Source of the DNA: Nymphaea colorata
Taxonomy: Eukaryota; Streptophyta; Magnoliopsida; Nymphaeales; Nymphaeaceae
Assembly: GCF_008831285.2 (NCBI RefSeq)
Contig: NC_045150.1
Span: forward strand, 3,978,001-4,042,000
Length of the DNA: 64,000 nucleotides
Direction: 5' to 3'
Shown here: one piece after another, positions 32,998 through 45,110 of the stretch
Numbering within the stretch: position 1 is the stretch's first letter
Layout of the letters: each line of letters starts with the position of its first letter
The notes under the pieces: model-generated
The model's input: only the letters and a program-made list of their open reading frames with translations
What the model was told of the DNA's origin: nothing
Databases searched by the model: none
Made by a program: the position numbers and the translations under genes

Positions 32998-35900
32998 CTA
33001 GTTAATGGCTAGTTATGCTTCAAAATGTTGGTAAGGGCCTTGAAACTCCTTCCTCTATTACTACTCATCATTCCCCTCCTTTAACACACATCAACAACCC
33101 CTTGGGGTCCTCTCTTTCTTCCCTAAACTTTTCTCTCATCTCTTTCAACTTTTATTTTCCTCTTCCTTTTGGATAGTCTGGTTCTCTACATCTTCAACTC
33201 CAAGCCTCCATCTCTAATTAAAGGAAACCTTGATGGAGCATGTGGAACACTTGAAGAGTTCATCCCTAGTCCATTGAAGCCATTATGAAGGCCGGGCCCC
33301 TTTGCCAAGAAGAGCCAAGTTGCCGCCTCTTTCCTAATTCTTTTTCCAACATATTTTCCTTCATAAGGTATGTAGATCTTTGATTTTTTTTTAGGTTTTT
33401 CTTCTCTCTCCATTCCATGGCAACCGATGGTAGTGTTAAAGTTTCTTCGAAACTAAGAATACTCCTTATTGTTCTAAATGGATGACCAATGCAAGCCTTC
33501 TCCTCATTATTATTTTTTATTAGGTTCTTGATTTATCTCTTCTCAATTCATCTCTATCTCTCTTTATAACTTTTTTCTTTTCTTCACATTTCTCCTATTT
33601 TACCATCTCTAGTTTTTTTTTCTCTCTTTCTTTTTTTTATGTCAAACCAATGGAGGTCTATCTCTTTGGAGTTATTTATCTTCCTTAAAGGTCCGTTACT
33701 ATGACCGAGACAAATATGGCTTTCAAGTATCTATTTCTGTATATTTATTTTCATTTTACCTCTATTTCTTTTTATATATCCATCTTCTTCTTTCTTTTCT
33801 CTCTTTTTATGTGTTTTTCTCCCTCATATTTCTTTTTCTTCATTTTCCTTTTTCTTTCAATTTTTTTCTCTCCATTTTTTCGTCTTTTTCTCCCTTGCAT
33901 ATCTTTTTCTTCATCTTTCATTTTTCTCTCTATTTTTTGCTCTATTTTCCCCTTTTTTGTTACTCACTTCTCCTTTCTTTTTAATTTATCTCTTTATTTA
34001 TATCTCTTTAAATTCTCTCTTAGATTTATTTATCTATCTCTTTTCATTTCACTTTTGAAGTCTCTCTTTCTTTTTCTTTTATTACTATAGTTCTCCATTC
34101 AATTTTTTAAAATCTTTTTCTCTCTTCGATCTCTTTTTTATTTTTAAATATTTTTTCTTTCTCTTTCAAATCACTGTCTTTTAAACATCTTTCTTTCTCT
34201 CTCAATCTCCCTATTTTAAAATTTCTTGCTGCATCTCTCTTTTATTAATCTCTATTTTCTCTTTTCTTTTTTCTCTCTTTGACTCTCTCTCTCTTCTATT
34301 AATCTCTCCCTCACTCGTTTTTTCCACTTCTCTTTTTTTTCTCTCACATTCTCTCTGTCCTTGTATATTTCCCTCTCTCTTCCCTTCTTATTTCTTTTTC
34401 TTTTTATTTTTCTCTCTTTTATTAATCTCAATTTATTTATGGTCCTTTATTTCTCTCTTTTTATCTCTTTCTATCTAATTCTCTCTCTTACCCTTCTCAT
34501 ACATTTACCTTCTCATATCTTGACTTATTTAAATGTTTGATTTCATGAAACTCATCGGTGAAGGCTTGTGGGTGACATTTTCTTTCTTATTTCCATTATT
34601 TTGAGGTTGAGACATGTCCAACTAAAAAAACACCAAACACAAGATGATGTGGATGTTAATTTGCATCTATCACGATTGTCAAAGCTTAAAACCATCACTA
34701 ACCTTTCTTACTTCTCAATTTCTTTATAGCCTTTTTATGGCCAACCTAAAGTTTGTAAACAAAAAGAGGAGACTCTACTCCCTCAATATATACCATTATC
34801 AAATTTGTTATCATTTGTATGAATGTTTTTTTTTTAATATTTTCTATCTTTTTCATATAGATATGTATGAGTATTCATAAACACAGACCATCACTTTATA
34901 ATACATGAATGCAAAGATTGATGCATTTTTTATTCAATTGCAAAGAAGCTAATACTAAACCCTATCAAGGAAAAAATCAAAATAGGGACAAGTCTTAGAA
35001 CTCAAGGAAAACACTTTCTCAAATCATGATATTTACTCCCTCATCTAAAAGCTAGATCTTCAAAGCCAAATTCTGTTCAAATATTTACAATATTGCAAAT
35101 CCCCTCTTTGTTTTTTGGCCATATGATGAATCAAAGTATTGGTCACCATTCCTTTAATTCAAGATCTTATTTTTCAAACAAAGTTTGAAAAGCTTGCTTT
35201 TACAAAGCATGTTAAGTTGAAGTCATGTGTTGCGAAAAACAAGCAATTTACAAATACGTTTCTAAATCTTATTTCCTCAAGTAAGTAGAAAATTTTGATT
35301 TTTAAAACTATCTTCAAACAGAAATTATCTTGTACACTTGAATCTAATGATAATATTGGAAGAATTCAAATGATTTTAAAGTGTCTCTCTCTGAAACAAT
35401 TTATTTTCTAAACCATTTCTACATTTCAAGTTCATCTTTCTAAGATCGTTATCATGTAGGGTGAATTAAATTGCCCCTAAAACCATAGTTCTACCATGAA
35501 TTAGTTATATTTTAAACCAAATCTCATTTAAATCTCTTCAAAATCATAGTCTCAATCTTTTAAAAGTTTTCCTTAACTTGAACACACAGGCATATAGAAT
35601 CTTATAGTAACACTAAGGACTATTAGAATGTGCAAAGCAAAAGGTAGTCCTTGGTCCAGTTATCCCCAATAATGGCGTTGAGAATGACCAGACCCTGTAC
35701 TGATATGCAAGTCCCTTTCTCTCACTTTTCAAAATAAAAACACATTTTTTCTGAAGCACTTCAAAAATCAAAATTAATTTTGGGATGCAAACAATAGTAT
35801 ATATAGTTCAAACAAGTTAGTCATTTTTATGTTTATTAATATCAAAGCAAAACTAGTTTGATATACTTGTCTGAACTTTTATTGAAGGGACAGTGTTTGC

Positions 35901-37586
35901 TTACATAGTTAATGATTTACAAAAAAAAAATGTTTTGGGTAAGAAGAGCAAAATATTTTGCCTGAGTGAAGGCAAAGGCTTCTCCCACCCCTCTTCTCCT
36001 TATCCGCTAGGTTCAGGACTGCTTTTGGTGTCTTGTGGTAGCGGCCTCGCTATACTTCAACTTTCATATTGTGTCCTTCTTTTGGGAAACAAAGAATTAA
36101 CGCTACTTGAATTCAAAATGAGAACTGGCTGCCTACCAATCCCTGCCCCTACAGTTGCACCAACTCCCTCAAGGATTAATAAAAAGGATGTTGCAATTGC
36201 TCCTTAATGTAATTAGGAGAAATGTCGGACATATGGTCGACAATTGTGTTCTTCCATAGGTGCACAAGATTAAACATGAAGCCATGTTAGATTGCTTCTA
36301 CTTCATGTTTCATTTTATGTTCCCAATACTTTTTTCCCATGTTCTTTCAAATGCCATCCTTACATGTTGGGTTGCATGAGCAACCAAACTGATATCTTTT
36401 TATTCTCCTTCTTTTTGTTTTAAGAAAGGTAGCCAACTGTTCTGGATGTGCTTGAGACTCTCTCTCAACCATCCACTGAGTTTAATCTGTGTTTCTTGAT
36501 TAGTCCTTGAGGCTCACATGACGCTTGGGTTTCACTTAGTTGTAAAAAACTGTGCATTTTTGGCTTACAGTAACTTGGGTCTGCATGGGAGAGTTTGGAA
36601 TTGGAATTCCACATCTACTGACACTAGCCTCTCTACATGGATCTGGATATAGTTGGTAGTTTGGATCTGGCATGTGATCACCCCTTATCTATTTACGAAG
36701 TTTGATTGGTCTGCATCAGATCCGTAACACGCAGCCATTCGGAGTTAAATTTTGAGATGACAACTCTCAACAACAGAAAGACAGTAGCAGCAATGGAAAT
36801 CTTACAAGAAACAATCCGCATGTTGCACCTCCCTCTGACCAGCTACACTACCTTCATTTTAGGTTTTTAGGGGATGGTGTGGTGAAGGGAAGGGAGGAGA
36901 GAGAGAGAGAGAGAGAGACAGTGTGTGTGTCTACTTAAAAATTAGAAATTGCATGGGAATTTATTTTACCATAAATCAGCACTTGGGAATATATTAAACA
37001 GTTCCGAGTTTAACACAGTGGGCAAGGGTCTAAATTTGACATGTAATTCTTGTTGAATGCTGCATCAAGCTTTAATTGTCTAACAGCTTTGAACTGTATA
37101 TTTTCACTCTTACAATCACAAACTCTTCCGTGAATTAAGAAATGGGCACCATAGAAGCTTCTAGATTAAGTCACTTTGCTTTTTTTTCTCTTGGATAAAT
37201 CTCATACTGCAATTGATTAAGATTTAAATGTTTTCTCAAATATGTACATGCATAAACATATTAAGCTATACAATTAAATTATGCATCTCTGGCTGAGCTA
37301 TCAGTTGGAGGGGCAATAATTTTAATGTTTTTAAATGCACTTATATATATAACAACAAAATATATCAAAGCATAAAAGTAAAAATTAACAAACAATTTAA
37401 GTGGAAGGGTAATAAAGAGAAGGGAAAAATCAAACTTCAAGCAAAATTTAAATTTGAAAAGATAAATTTTTAACTTTTCGAATACAGCCATATCCGCATA
37501 CCTGTACCACCATACTTGCACACCAACACGGGTACTTGACCTATGCGACAAAGAATTTCCCACTTCCACCTTCCAAGTTTGACTCT
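32998..37586. repeat. Repeat block D1 (non-coding), paired with D2 at 50410-54339
   Basis: It matches D2 along its length with indels: AGTTAATGGCTAGTTATGC near 33000 against 50413, ATGGCTTTC(A/T)AGTAT near 33716 against 50900, ATTCAAGATCTTATTTTTCA near 35157 against 52018, and the GGGAGAGTTTGGAATTGGAA motif at 36589 against 53310. 33530-34500 is extremely T/C-rich and explains the long Phe/Ser/Leu frames there. The end contains a GTTTAATCT(G/A)TGTTTCTTGATTAG module, also found in blocks A, B and C and at 42.65 kb. It runs straight into block C. No gene is supported. (GA)n at 36897-36918. Confidence 0.8.
33530..34500. repeat. Pyrimidine-rich (T/C) low-complexity tract
   Basis: Nearly a kilobase of TTTTCTCTC-type sequence on the + strand, with a homologous shorter tract at 50795-51345. 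The 129-residue frame through it is almost all Phe, Ser, Leu, Ile and Tyr and is compositional. Confidence 0.92.
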
Positions 37587-37869
37587 TTAGTGTCTGTTTC
37601 ACAAAGAGAACAAAATGCAATTGTTATATGAACTAGGCTCGAAGATTGGAGTAGATTCATAGAACACCTTAAAAAGTTTTTTGTGAATTTGTCTCAATTT
37701 TGGCGCGGATTTATGGATCTATTACAAACAGTTCCACTTTCCACAGGTCCTTAAGTATGACTGTCTTAATTTGACATCACTTGAAGAGAGATAAGTGCTT
37801 CTCTAAACCTACCCATTATCCTTCAACTTGGTTCCTCGAGCAAGAGAGCACCATGCTCCAACTTTCAAC

Positions 37870-37975
<106 letters not shown>

Positions 37976-38077
37976 GGTTGCCACTAGGCAGCAGCAGCAG
38001 AATCCGTCCACAAATATTTTGTTGACTGAGATGAGGGGTCGTACCCATAACTGATTCATTTTCATACTACCTCTGTG

Positions 38078-38080
<3 letters not shown>

Positions 38081-38127
<47 letters not shown>
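38081..38127. repeat. (AT)n microsatellite
   Basis: About 47 bp of alternating TA in block C; a shorter AT run occupies the equivalent place in block B (54864-54881). Confidence 0.95.
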
Positions 38128-38130
<3 letters not shown>

Positions 38131-38365
38131 TATAGAGAGAATGAATGATGACTCTGGCTCCAGCCATCTAAGCAGTGTCATCCATATGAAACAGATCGAT
38201 GGTTGATAGAAAACAAAGAGAAAAAACTGTAGACAAATATTAGATGACGAAAATACACATCACCTTTTTCTCATTACTTTTCTCTTAACCATCCATCATG
38301 ATAGATCAGATGGTTTTGACTAAATGGGTAGGTGACTCTGAAGTCAGAGCCACCATTCAAATTTT

Positions 38366-38370
<5 letters not shown>

Positions 38371-38417
<47 letters not shown>
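38371..38417. repeat. (AT)n microsatellite
   Basis: About 47 bp of alternating TA in block C, immediately followed by an AAGAAGAAGAAG run. Confidence 0.95.
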
Positions 38418-38419
<2 letters not shown>

Positions 38420-40958
38420 AATGTGTCCAAAGAAGAAGAAGAAGAAGAAACAACTCATTAATTATGAGGGTTGGCTTAAGGCCTTCAAGTTCAGGATATT
38501 CAAAAGTTCAATGCTTAGAATGAGCTTGGATGACACTTAACATGGAATTTTTGGATGCAAAACATCATTTTACGTTCTGTGTTAGCCATATTTTGGTGGC
38601 CTTTTTAAGTCTTTGGCACCACCCGAGGAAGGGGTGACGGGGAAAGCTATTTTTTATCTCATTATGTAGCTTAGTATTTTTAAAATATATGCTAGTCATT
38701 AAGTAAGCTGGCCCAGCGCCAATAATTGTCAAGCCGGGCTATGTCTAGTTAATCTTGTCTCCAGAGTGAATTTCATGACTCAAGCTTGACTAGCGCCAAC
38801 AATTGTCAAGCCGGGCTACGTCTAGTCAATCTTGTCTCAATAATTTTTATGAAATTTATCAAATAAAAAGTTAGGAACTTTTGTTAATATAGACAAAATT
38901 TTAGCTGCAATGTTTTTCATTATTGCTTTCAACATTACTAAATTGTTTATATGCTTACCATGTTAAACAAAGTGTGACTTTGATTGACAATAGAAATATT
39001 TTGTTTTATTAAATTTTAAAAATGTGAGCAGCAAAATATCCTCAATGAAATCATATAATAAAAAAGGGCATTTTAGTAATTTGATCTTATTATTTTCAGC
39101 CTAGCGTTCAACCTATTCTTCTCCATCCCTCCTCCTTCTCGTATACATTTGGTGAATTCCTCTTTTATGTGGACATTCAATCCAGGGAGCATACAACAAA
39201 TATCCTGAAATTCACATTTCCCAAGATCTCATTAGTTCTCCTCTATCTTTATCTTGAGTTAGTTCACAAAATCATGGTGGAGTTTGCATGTATTTTCATC
39301 TCAAATCTCTGACTCTACTCTTGCATTCAATGATAATAAAAGAGGAGTTGTAACAGCTTCTTAATATAACCACGTCAAATTGCTTCCCCTTTATGTTCGT
39401 TGGATTTTCTCAACATGGTATAATCAGAACAAGTAGCTGATTGAAAAAGATTTGAGCCAAGGATGGCTTGCAAACAATCATAGAGGTTGTTGCTTTCTTC
39501 ACTAAATTAAGGACTCGATTCATTTTCAAATAATATCTTCATCATGCAAACTTGAACGTGAATAGCCCTTCAGCTTAAAGAAGAACGAAAGCAATAAAGA
39601 ATGGCATCAAGTATGGAATCAATGAACGTATCAAAGGTCAGGCTAAAATCAAAGGAAAAATCTGAATCGAGTATTTTTATGATTGAAGATCAGGGTTCTG
39701 AAAATAAAAAATATTTTTGTGTTTAATGATAATAAAAAGGAGTTTCAATGACTCCTAAATATAAGGAGCAATATTGAATGTAGGACTGCTATATAATATT
39801 GAAATGCTGCACGCTATCAAGTCTAAGGTCTGCAGTTGTCCTCCAAGCATGTTAGATTGCTTGTCCTCCATGTTCATTTTATTTTTTCTACCCTCTTTAT
39901 CCCAAACGCCACCACTTTTCTTCTTCTTCTTCCCCAATCCAGACTCGTGGTTTTGTCACATACACTGTGGTTCCTTCCACAGGTTTGGACTTTGATGAAC
40001 CAGTCATCTGATTCTTTTCAAACACCATCCTCATCCATTGAATTATGTGAGCAACCAATCTATTATCTTCATATTTGCCTTCTTTTTGTTTTAAGAAAAG
40101 TAGCCAACTGTCCCAGATGTGCTTGAGATTCAATACTTGACTGTTCATTGAGTTTAATCTATTTTTCTTGATTAGACCTCGAGGCTCAAATGATGCTAGG
40201 ATTTCACCTTAGGTTGTAAACTGTACACTTTGTATTCCAATAACCTGGAGCAGTTTGGGAGAGAGAAAGATTCAGGCACGAAAACATCAAGGAAAAGAAA
40301 AAAGACGTAATAAAATCAATGAGTGACGAGTTTGGAAGAAATGGATGCAACCAAAATTAGCCATTCTTCCGGTTAAGGCAAAGAAACTAATTTGCATAAC
40401 ATGCAGAAGCAGTAGTCATGAAAATGAAATGTCTCTTATTGGAAATAATCAGATGAATAATAAATATACTTGAGAATTGTAATATCGTTATAGTAATCTC
40501 ACCCCAGTTCTATAATTAAATAATAAAATCAATTGAAGTTTATTTGGCAAATAGAAGTTTGTTCTCTTCCACAAAAACATGGATATTGTTTTAAGTCTTA
40601 CTTTCATTTCCCCAATTTCCAAACTTTGTTCTCTTTCAATCTCTCTCTCTCTCGCTATTGCTAGCTTTCACTCTTTCAGGATTAAAAGAAGGGATGTTCT
40701 TCCTCTTTCCTTCTTTTCCTTTCCTTCTCCTCATAGTCTACTTTGCAAGTTCTCCGAAAATCTAGTAACTCAGCCTTTGAGAAAAGGTTCGAGATCATGA
40801 TCTACATAGCCTTATTCCCAGCCATAGATGGTGATCTCAAACCTGCACCCAAAGGCCAGGTTACGAAAAGAGGGAAAACAAAAGAATAACATTCCTCGAA
40901 CACAACCATAAAACTATAAAAGATGCTCAGAATCCGTACTCTTAATCCAAAGAGAGCG

Positions 40959-41007
40959 AGAGAAAGAGAGAGAGAGAGAGAGGGGGAGAGAGAGAGAGAG
41001 AGAGAGA
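40959..41007. repeat. (AG)n-rich microsatellite
   Basis: Interrupted AG run near the end of block C. At the equivalent point block A has only GAGTGAGGGAGAGAAAGAGA-like sequence (about 12886). Confidence 0.92.
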
Positions 41008-41140
41008 ACTGTCACTTTCTAGTATGGATGTATGGACCTGGTCACTTGTGGAAGAACAAAGTTCTATTTGCCAAAATTTCCATGACCAAGATGCTACTTT
41101 GTTATAGCAAAAATAAATATAATTGAATTGTGAAGAGTAC

Positions 41141-41494
41141 ATAGGGTTTAAATCAGTTCATGACATCCCCGCTCTAAACCTGAAATTTGTAGTCTTTATG
41201 CCCATGGTAAATTGAGCCTAAAATTATACCCAAGGTATGATAGAACATCATATCTCCAAGCAGACTTGATATCAGTTCTGAGACCCAAGGCTATCAAACA
41301 CCTTGTTCAGGTAGTTTTAAATCTGAACAAGTTTTTAACATTTGGCCAATTATATGGGTCTGTTTGCGCCTAAATTTAAGAGATAGTATTAGGCATCCCC
41401 TTGTTTTATTGTGGAATATTTACGGTGGCTATTTGACATAATTGGGTGTCTGGCGGGCCCAGGGTTTACAGTTTGTGTGTGTGTGTTTGTGTGT

Positions 41495-41537
<43 letters not shown>

Positions 41538-41540
41538 ATT
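41141..41540. other. Unassigned non-coding stretch ending in (GT)n-(AT)n
   Basis: I recognise nothing in 41141-41470 and see no open frame of note. 41474-41537 is a compound GT then AT microsatellite. Confidence 0.6.
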
Positions 41541-42720
41541 TATTTTTGAAAGGTTTCTTAATACTTTTTGTAAAGTCTATGAAATAAAAAATTAGATACT
41601 TTTGCTAATATAAAAAAATTTTAGGTGCAATCTTTTTCAATAGTACTTTCTAATATTACAAAATTGTATTTTTACCATTTTAAGCAAAGTGTGGCTTTGA
41701 TCAAGAATAGAAAATTTGTATTTCTTAAGTTTTAAAAACATAAGCTGGGAAAGAATCTCAATGAAATCCTATAATAATCAGACGGCATTTTGATAAATAT
41801 TCCTTTTATTCCTAGAATGTAACCTGGCCTCCTCCATTTCGTCCTCCTTCTTTTTCTGATCATATACTTTTAGTGAATTCTTCTCCTATGTGCTCATTCG
41901 ATCCAGTTTGGATCATACAACAAGCTTCATGAAATTCGTGTTTGCCAGGATCTCACTATTCTCTTCTTTTCTCTTGAATTTGTTCAAGAAATCATGGTCA
42001 TGTTTGCCTATATTTTCATCTGAAATTTTCAACTCAACTATTGCATTTAATGATAATAAAAATTGGAAGTTTAACAGCTCAAGGAGCAATATTGGATGTA
42101 TGATTACTATATAATGAAATGCTCCCCATCATCAATCCTATGGATGAGTGAGAGGGTTAGCCCACCACTTGGGTGAGAACTGAAGCTCCCACTTTCCCCT
42201 TGCTCTTAGGGTTGAGAACTGTGTCAGTATTAGATGTTGAGATCTCCACATGTTTCAACTTGCACATATGACCTACCCACCTTAAGTTAAGAAGCATAGT
42301 CCCTTACGGGTTGAAACTGTAGACACACCTCCGTCAACGCCCCAAGTCCACCCATTTGAGCTATACCCCTCGAAACTGCCCATTATCAAACCTAAGGTCG
42401 ATGGTTGTGGCCTTCTGTGGATATAGGTAGTTTAGACATAACCAAGCCATGTTCAATTGTTTCTCATTCATGTCCATTATTTTTGGAACATGGTATCAAA
42501 GAAAATTTGACTTTTTAAAGAGATCTTAGCCAAGGATGACCAGCAGGAAATCAAGGATATGAGAGCAACCAGTCAATTATCTTATTTTCCTCCTTCTTCT
42601 AGGGTAGACAGCTTTTCCTATGTGCTTGAGATTCAATCTCAACCATCCATTGAGTTTAATTTATGTTTCATGATTAGGCCTTGAGACTCAAATGATGCTA
42701 GGGTTTAAATGGCCTATATA
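41541..42720. repeat. Diverged partial copy of the A/B/C repeat family
   Basis: It follows the order of 10905-12110 and 38840-40200 (TTTTAG(C/G)TGCAAT, ATGAAATC(C)TATAATAA, the GGTATCA/TAATCAG segment and the GTTTAATTTATGTTTC module near 42655) but is far more diverged. It carries an extra segment of about 250 bp near 42117-42365 absent from the others. Non-coding. Confidence 0.72.
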
Positions 42721-42770
42721 TATATATATATTTTTATTTATATTTATATTTATATTTATATTTATATATA
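42715..42770. repeat. (AT)n and (ATTTAT)n microsatellite
   Basis: A short AT run followed by several repeats of the hexamer TTTATA/ATTTAT. Confidence 0.9.
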
Positions 42771-42894
42771 ATTTAAAAAAATCATTTACCCTATATAAAA
42801 ATTTTGAAAAATTATATTTTAATATCAAAATTTTGGAACTATAATTTGATCTCCTTAATGAAAAAATTTATTTTCTCCTTGGTGGTAAGTGGAA

Positions 42895-43279
42895 GCATGA
42901 CCGCATGCCATTGGTTTGGTCTTCAATGACTTATATAACAAGAAGAGGAAAGAAGAAAAGGAGGAACCCCATGCAAAATCCTAATCTAAAGGTTCCTCTC
43001 ATGGCGACCATTTACACAGAATTCGTTTCATCCATGCACTGTGCAGAGCAGAAAGGAAGGTGTCTAAAATGGAAGAAGAAGAACAAACAATCAAAGTTGA
43101 GAAAATCCACAATAAAATGGAAAGAAGAAGAAGAGACAAATCAAAGTCCCCCAAAAATCTAAAAGAAACGAAATTCTCTTTCCTATTTTCTGTTTGTCGC
43201 AGGACAAGAACACATCGACATGGTTGTCATGGTGAATGATGCGCTTAATTGCTTGTGGATTTTGGCGACTTTGATTTGT

Positions 43280-43311
<32 letters not shown>

Positions 43312-43607
43312 TTCAATCTTTTGTGGCGGATTTTCTCAACTCTGATTTGTTTCTTCTTCTTCTTCTTCCATTTTGTACACCTTCCTTGGATTTTCTCAAC
43401 TCTGATTTGTTTCTTCTTCTTCTTCTTCCATTTTGTACACCTTCCTTTTCGCTTTGCAAAGTGCACTAATGAAATGAATTCTTCTTTGTGTGGATGGTCA
43501 CGATGAAAATGACTATTAGATTAGGATTTTGGATGGGTCTTTTTTTTTTCCTCTTCTTGTTTTATAAGTCGATTGAAAATCAAAACAATGGCATATGGTC
43601 ATGCAGG
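42895..43607. mobile_element. Foldback element of about 710 bp with purine/pyrimidine arms
   Basis: The left end GCATGACCGCATGCCATTG is the approximate complement of the right end CAATGGCATATGGTCATGC. Inner landmarks are also inverted: ATGGCGACCA near 43001 against TGGTCACGATG near 43496, and GGAAGGTGTCTAAAATGG near 43054 against CCATTTTGTACACCTTCC near 43428. The left arm is rich in GAAGAAG and the right in CTTCTTC. The right arm contains a perfect 60-bp tandem duplication. No target duplication was identified. A related half-element sits in blocks A and B (9980-10080, 55030-55130). The Lys/Arg-rich and Phe-rich frames are compositional. Confidence 0.78.
43328..43447. repeat. Perfect 60-bp tandem duplication
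   Basis: 43328-43387 and 43388-43447 are identical by direct comparison, each running from GGATTTTCTCAACTCTG through a TTC run to ACACCTTCCTT. It is a recent slippage or unequal-exchange event in the foldback arm. Confidence 0.9.
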
Positions 43608-43664
43608 TTGAGAAGAACATCCATTCCTTGTCATTATATATTAAATTAGGGTTGTTCTTGATAT

Positions 43665-43666
<2 letters not shown>

Positions 43667-43762
<96 letters not shown>
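43667..43762. repeat. Compound (AC)n-(AT)n-(AG)n microsatellite
   Basis: AC run 43667-43700, AT run 43701-43742 and AG run 43743-43762, contiguous: three dinucleotide types in under 100 bp. Confidence 0.96.
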
Positions 43763-44198
43763 GAAATATGAAAGGTGACTCTAGCTTTTCAGGGTCACCC
43801 AGCTTTCTAGACAGGGTCGTCTAATTCAAGATGATGGATGATTACAATTAAAAAAATGAAAAAAATATCATGTGTATTTTCATTTTCTAGTCATGGTCAC
43901 GAACCAATGTCTCTAATGAAATGGATTTAGGTAAGTTTCTTTGAACCAAAATTGTGACATAGGACTGGCTATTGAACCCACTTTGAATTGACAAATTACT
44001 TTTTAACATCAGGGTTTGCTTTTTTTTTTTTTTAATATGCAGATACAAGGGAGCAGGTGTCGGCAGTGGCCCACTCCAGCTGATCAAAAGTTCCATTACA
44101 AGAACTGGAAATTACATTATGATGTCAAAAAAATTAAGTGGGTTGCCCTCATCAGGCCTGTACTGATAAGTTGAGTACCACTTAGGCAAAAAATCTTA
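43763..44198. other. Non-coding stretch, nothing recognised
   Basis: AT-rich sequence with a short GGTGACTC...GGGTCACC inverted motif near 43774-43799. No gene or assignable repeat. Confidence 0.5.
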
Positions 44199-44356
44199 AG
44201 GGGCGGAGCCAGGGGAGGTAGCAGGGTTCTTGATTCCCCTTAAAATTTTAAAAAATATTACATCTAAATTGTATATAATTTTAAAAAATTAATATTTCAA
44301 CCCCTGTTAAAATTTTGAAGCTAACCCTTTCATATAAAATTTCTGGCTCTGCCCTG
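44199..44356. mobile_element. Small MITE-like element of about 158 bp
   Basis: It begins AGGGGCGGAGCCAGG and ends CTGGCTCTGCCCTGG, imperfect terminal inverted repeats resembling the ends of the 22134-22328 element, with an AT-rich interior. I could not identify a clear target duplication. Confidence 0.6.
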
Positions 44357-45110
44357 GAAGCTGAGGATAGAAAGGTCTGGTTAATAATGGCAAGTGCTAT
44401 CTGCAAAACTTACATAAGCTGCCGAGTTTATCACCCCAATGTGGAGGGAATTGGGATGGTCTGAATGTCTTGTTCATGTGCTTATGTGGAGTTTTTATTG
44501 CAAGTAGAGGGTCTACACATTTTAAATTCGTTCTTGTTTCTCACAAAAAGGCATGGTTAAATCGGCTGGTTTACTTTTCTTAAGTAAGACATGCCTCCCA
44601 TTCTGGCTTATTGATGCAGGGCATACGATGTTTATAGCAGATTGACTGTTCTCCGAACCAACCTTCAGTAGGTTAGTTTTGTAAATTTCAGACAGCTTTA
44701 CTGGTCTTGCCTCATCTTGTATAGCAATTTTTGTGATTGTTTTTCTCAATAAAAGGTGAGTGGTCTATCCTCCCTCATGGTTTGTTTCAGAAGTGGAGGG
44801 TCTACGGAGCATGGCATAGTACATGCAATAGGACAACAAAATCTGCTAATAGTAATTCAACATGAGAGACTGGAAGGTCATAACTCATAACCAAGTCAAT
44901 AAACAAGACAAACTGCTATCCTTCAATAGGAAAAGGACAAAGTAAATCTAATTCTCGCACTAGAAAAAGGAAAATGTTGTGGGAACACTATTAGGTCATC
45001 GAATTATTAGAGAAGTGATGGGAACTACAAACTTTCATAGCTGTAATATTGTAGTCGATAATGTGTGTCCATATACACACACACACATTGTCACTCCTGG
45101 CTGCTTATGC
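44357..45110. other. Non-coding stretch, nothing recognised
   Basis: No convincing open frame or repeat. A short (CA) run lies at about 45075-45088. The Lys/Arg-containing minus-strand frame at 44522-44749 has no motif I recognise and no homologous copy here to test it against. Confidence 0.45.

Noticed and set aside
33701-34090. 129-residue frame
   Set aside because: Almost entirely Phe, Ser, Leu, Ile and Tyr from a pyrimidine-rich tract; the D2 homologue gives different frames.
43245-43466. Lys/Arg-rich minus-strand frame resembling a nuclear basic protein
   Set aside because: It comes from a (GAA)n-rich foldback arm and a 60-bp tandem duplication; composition only.
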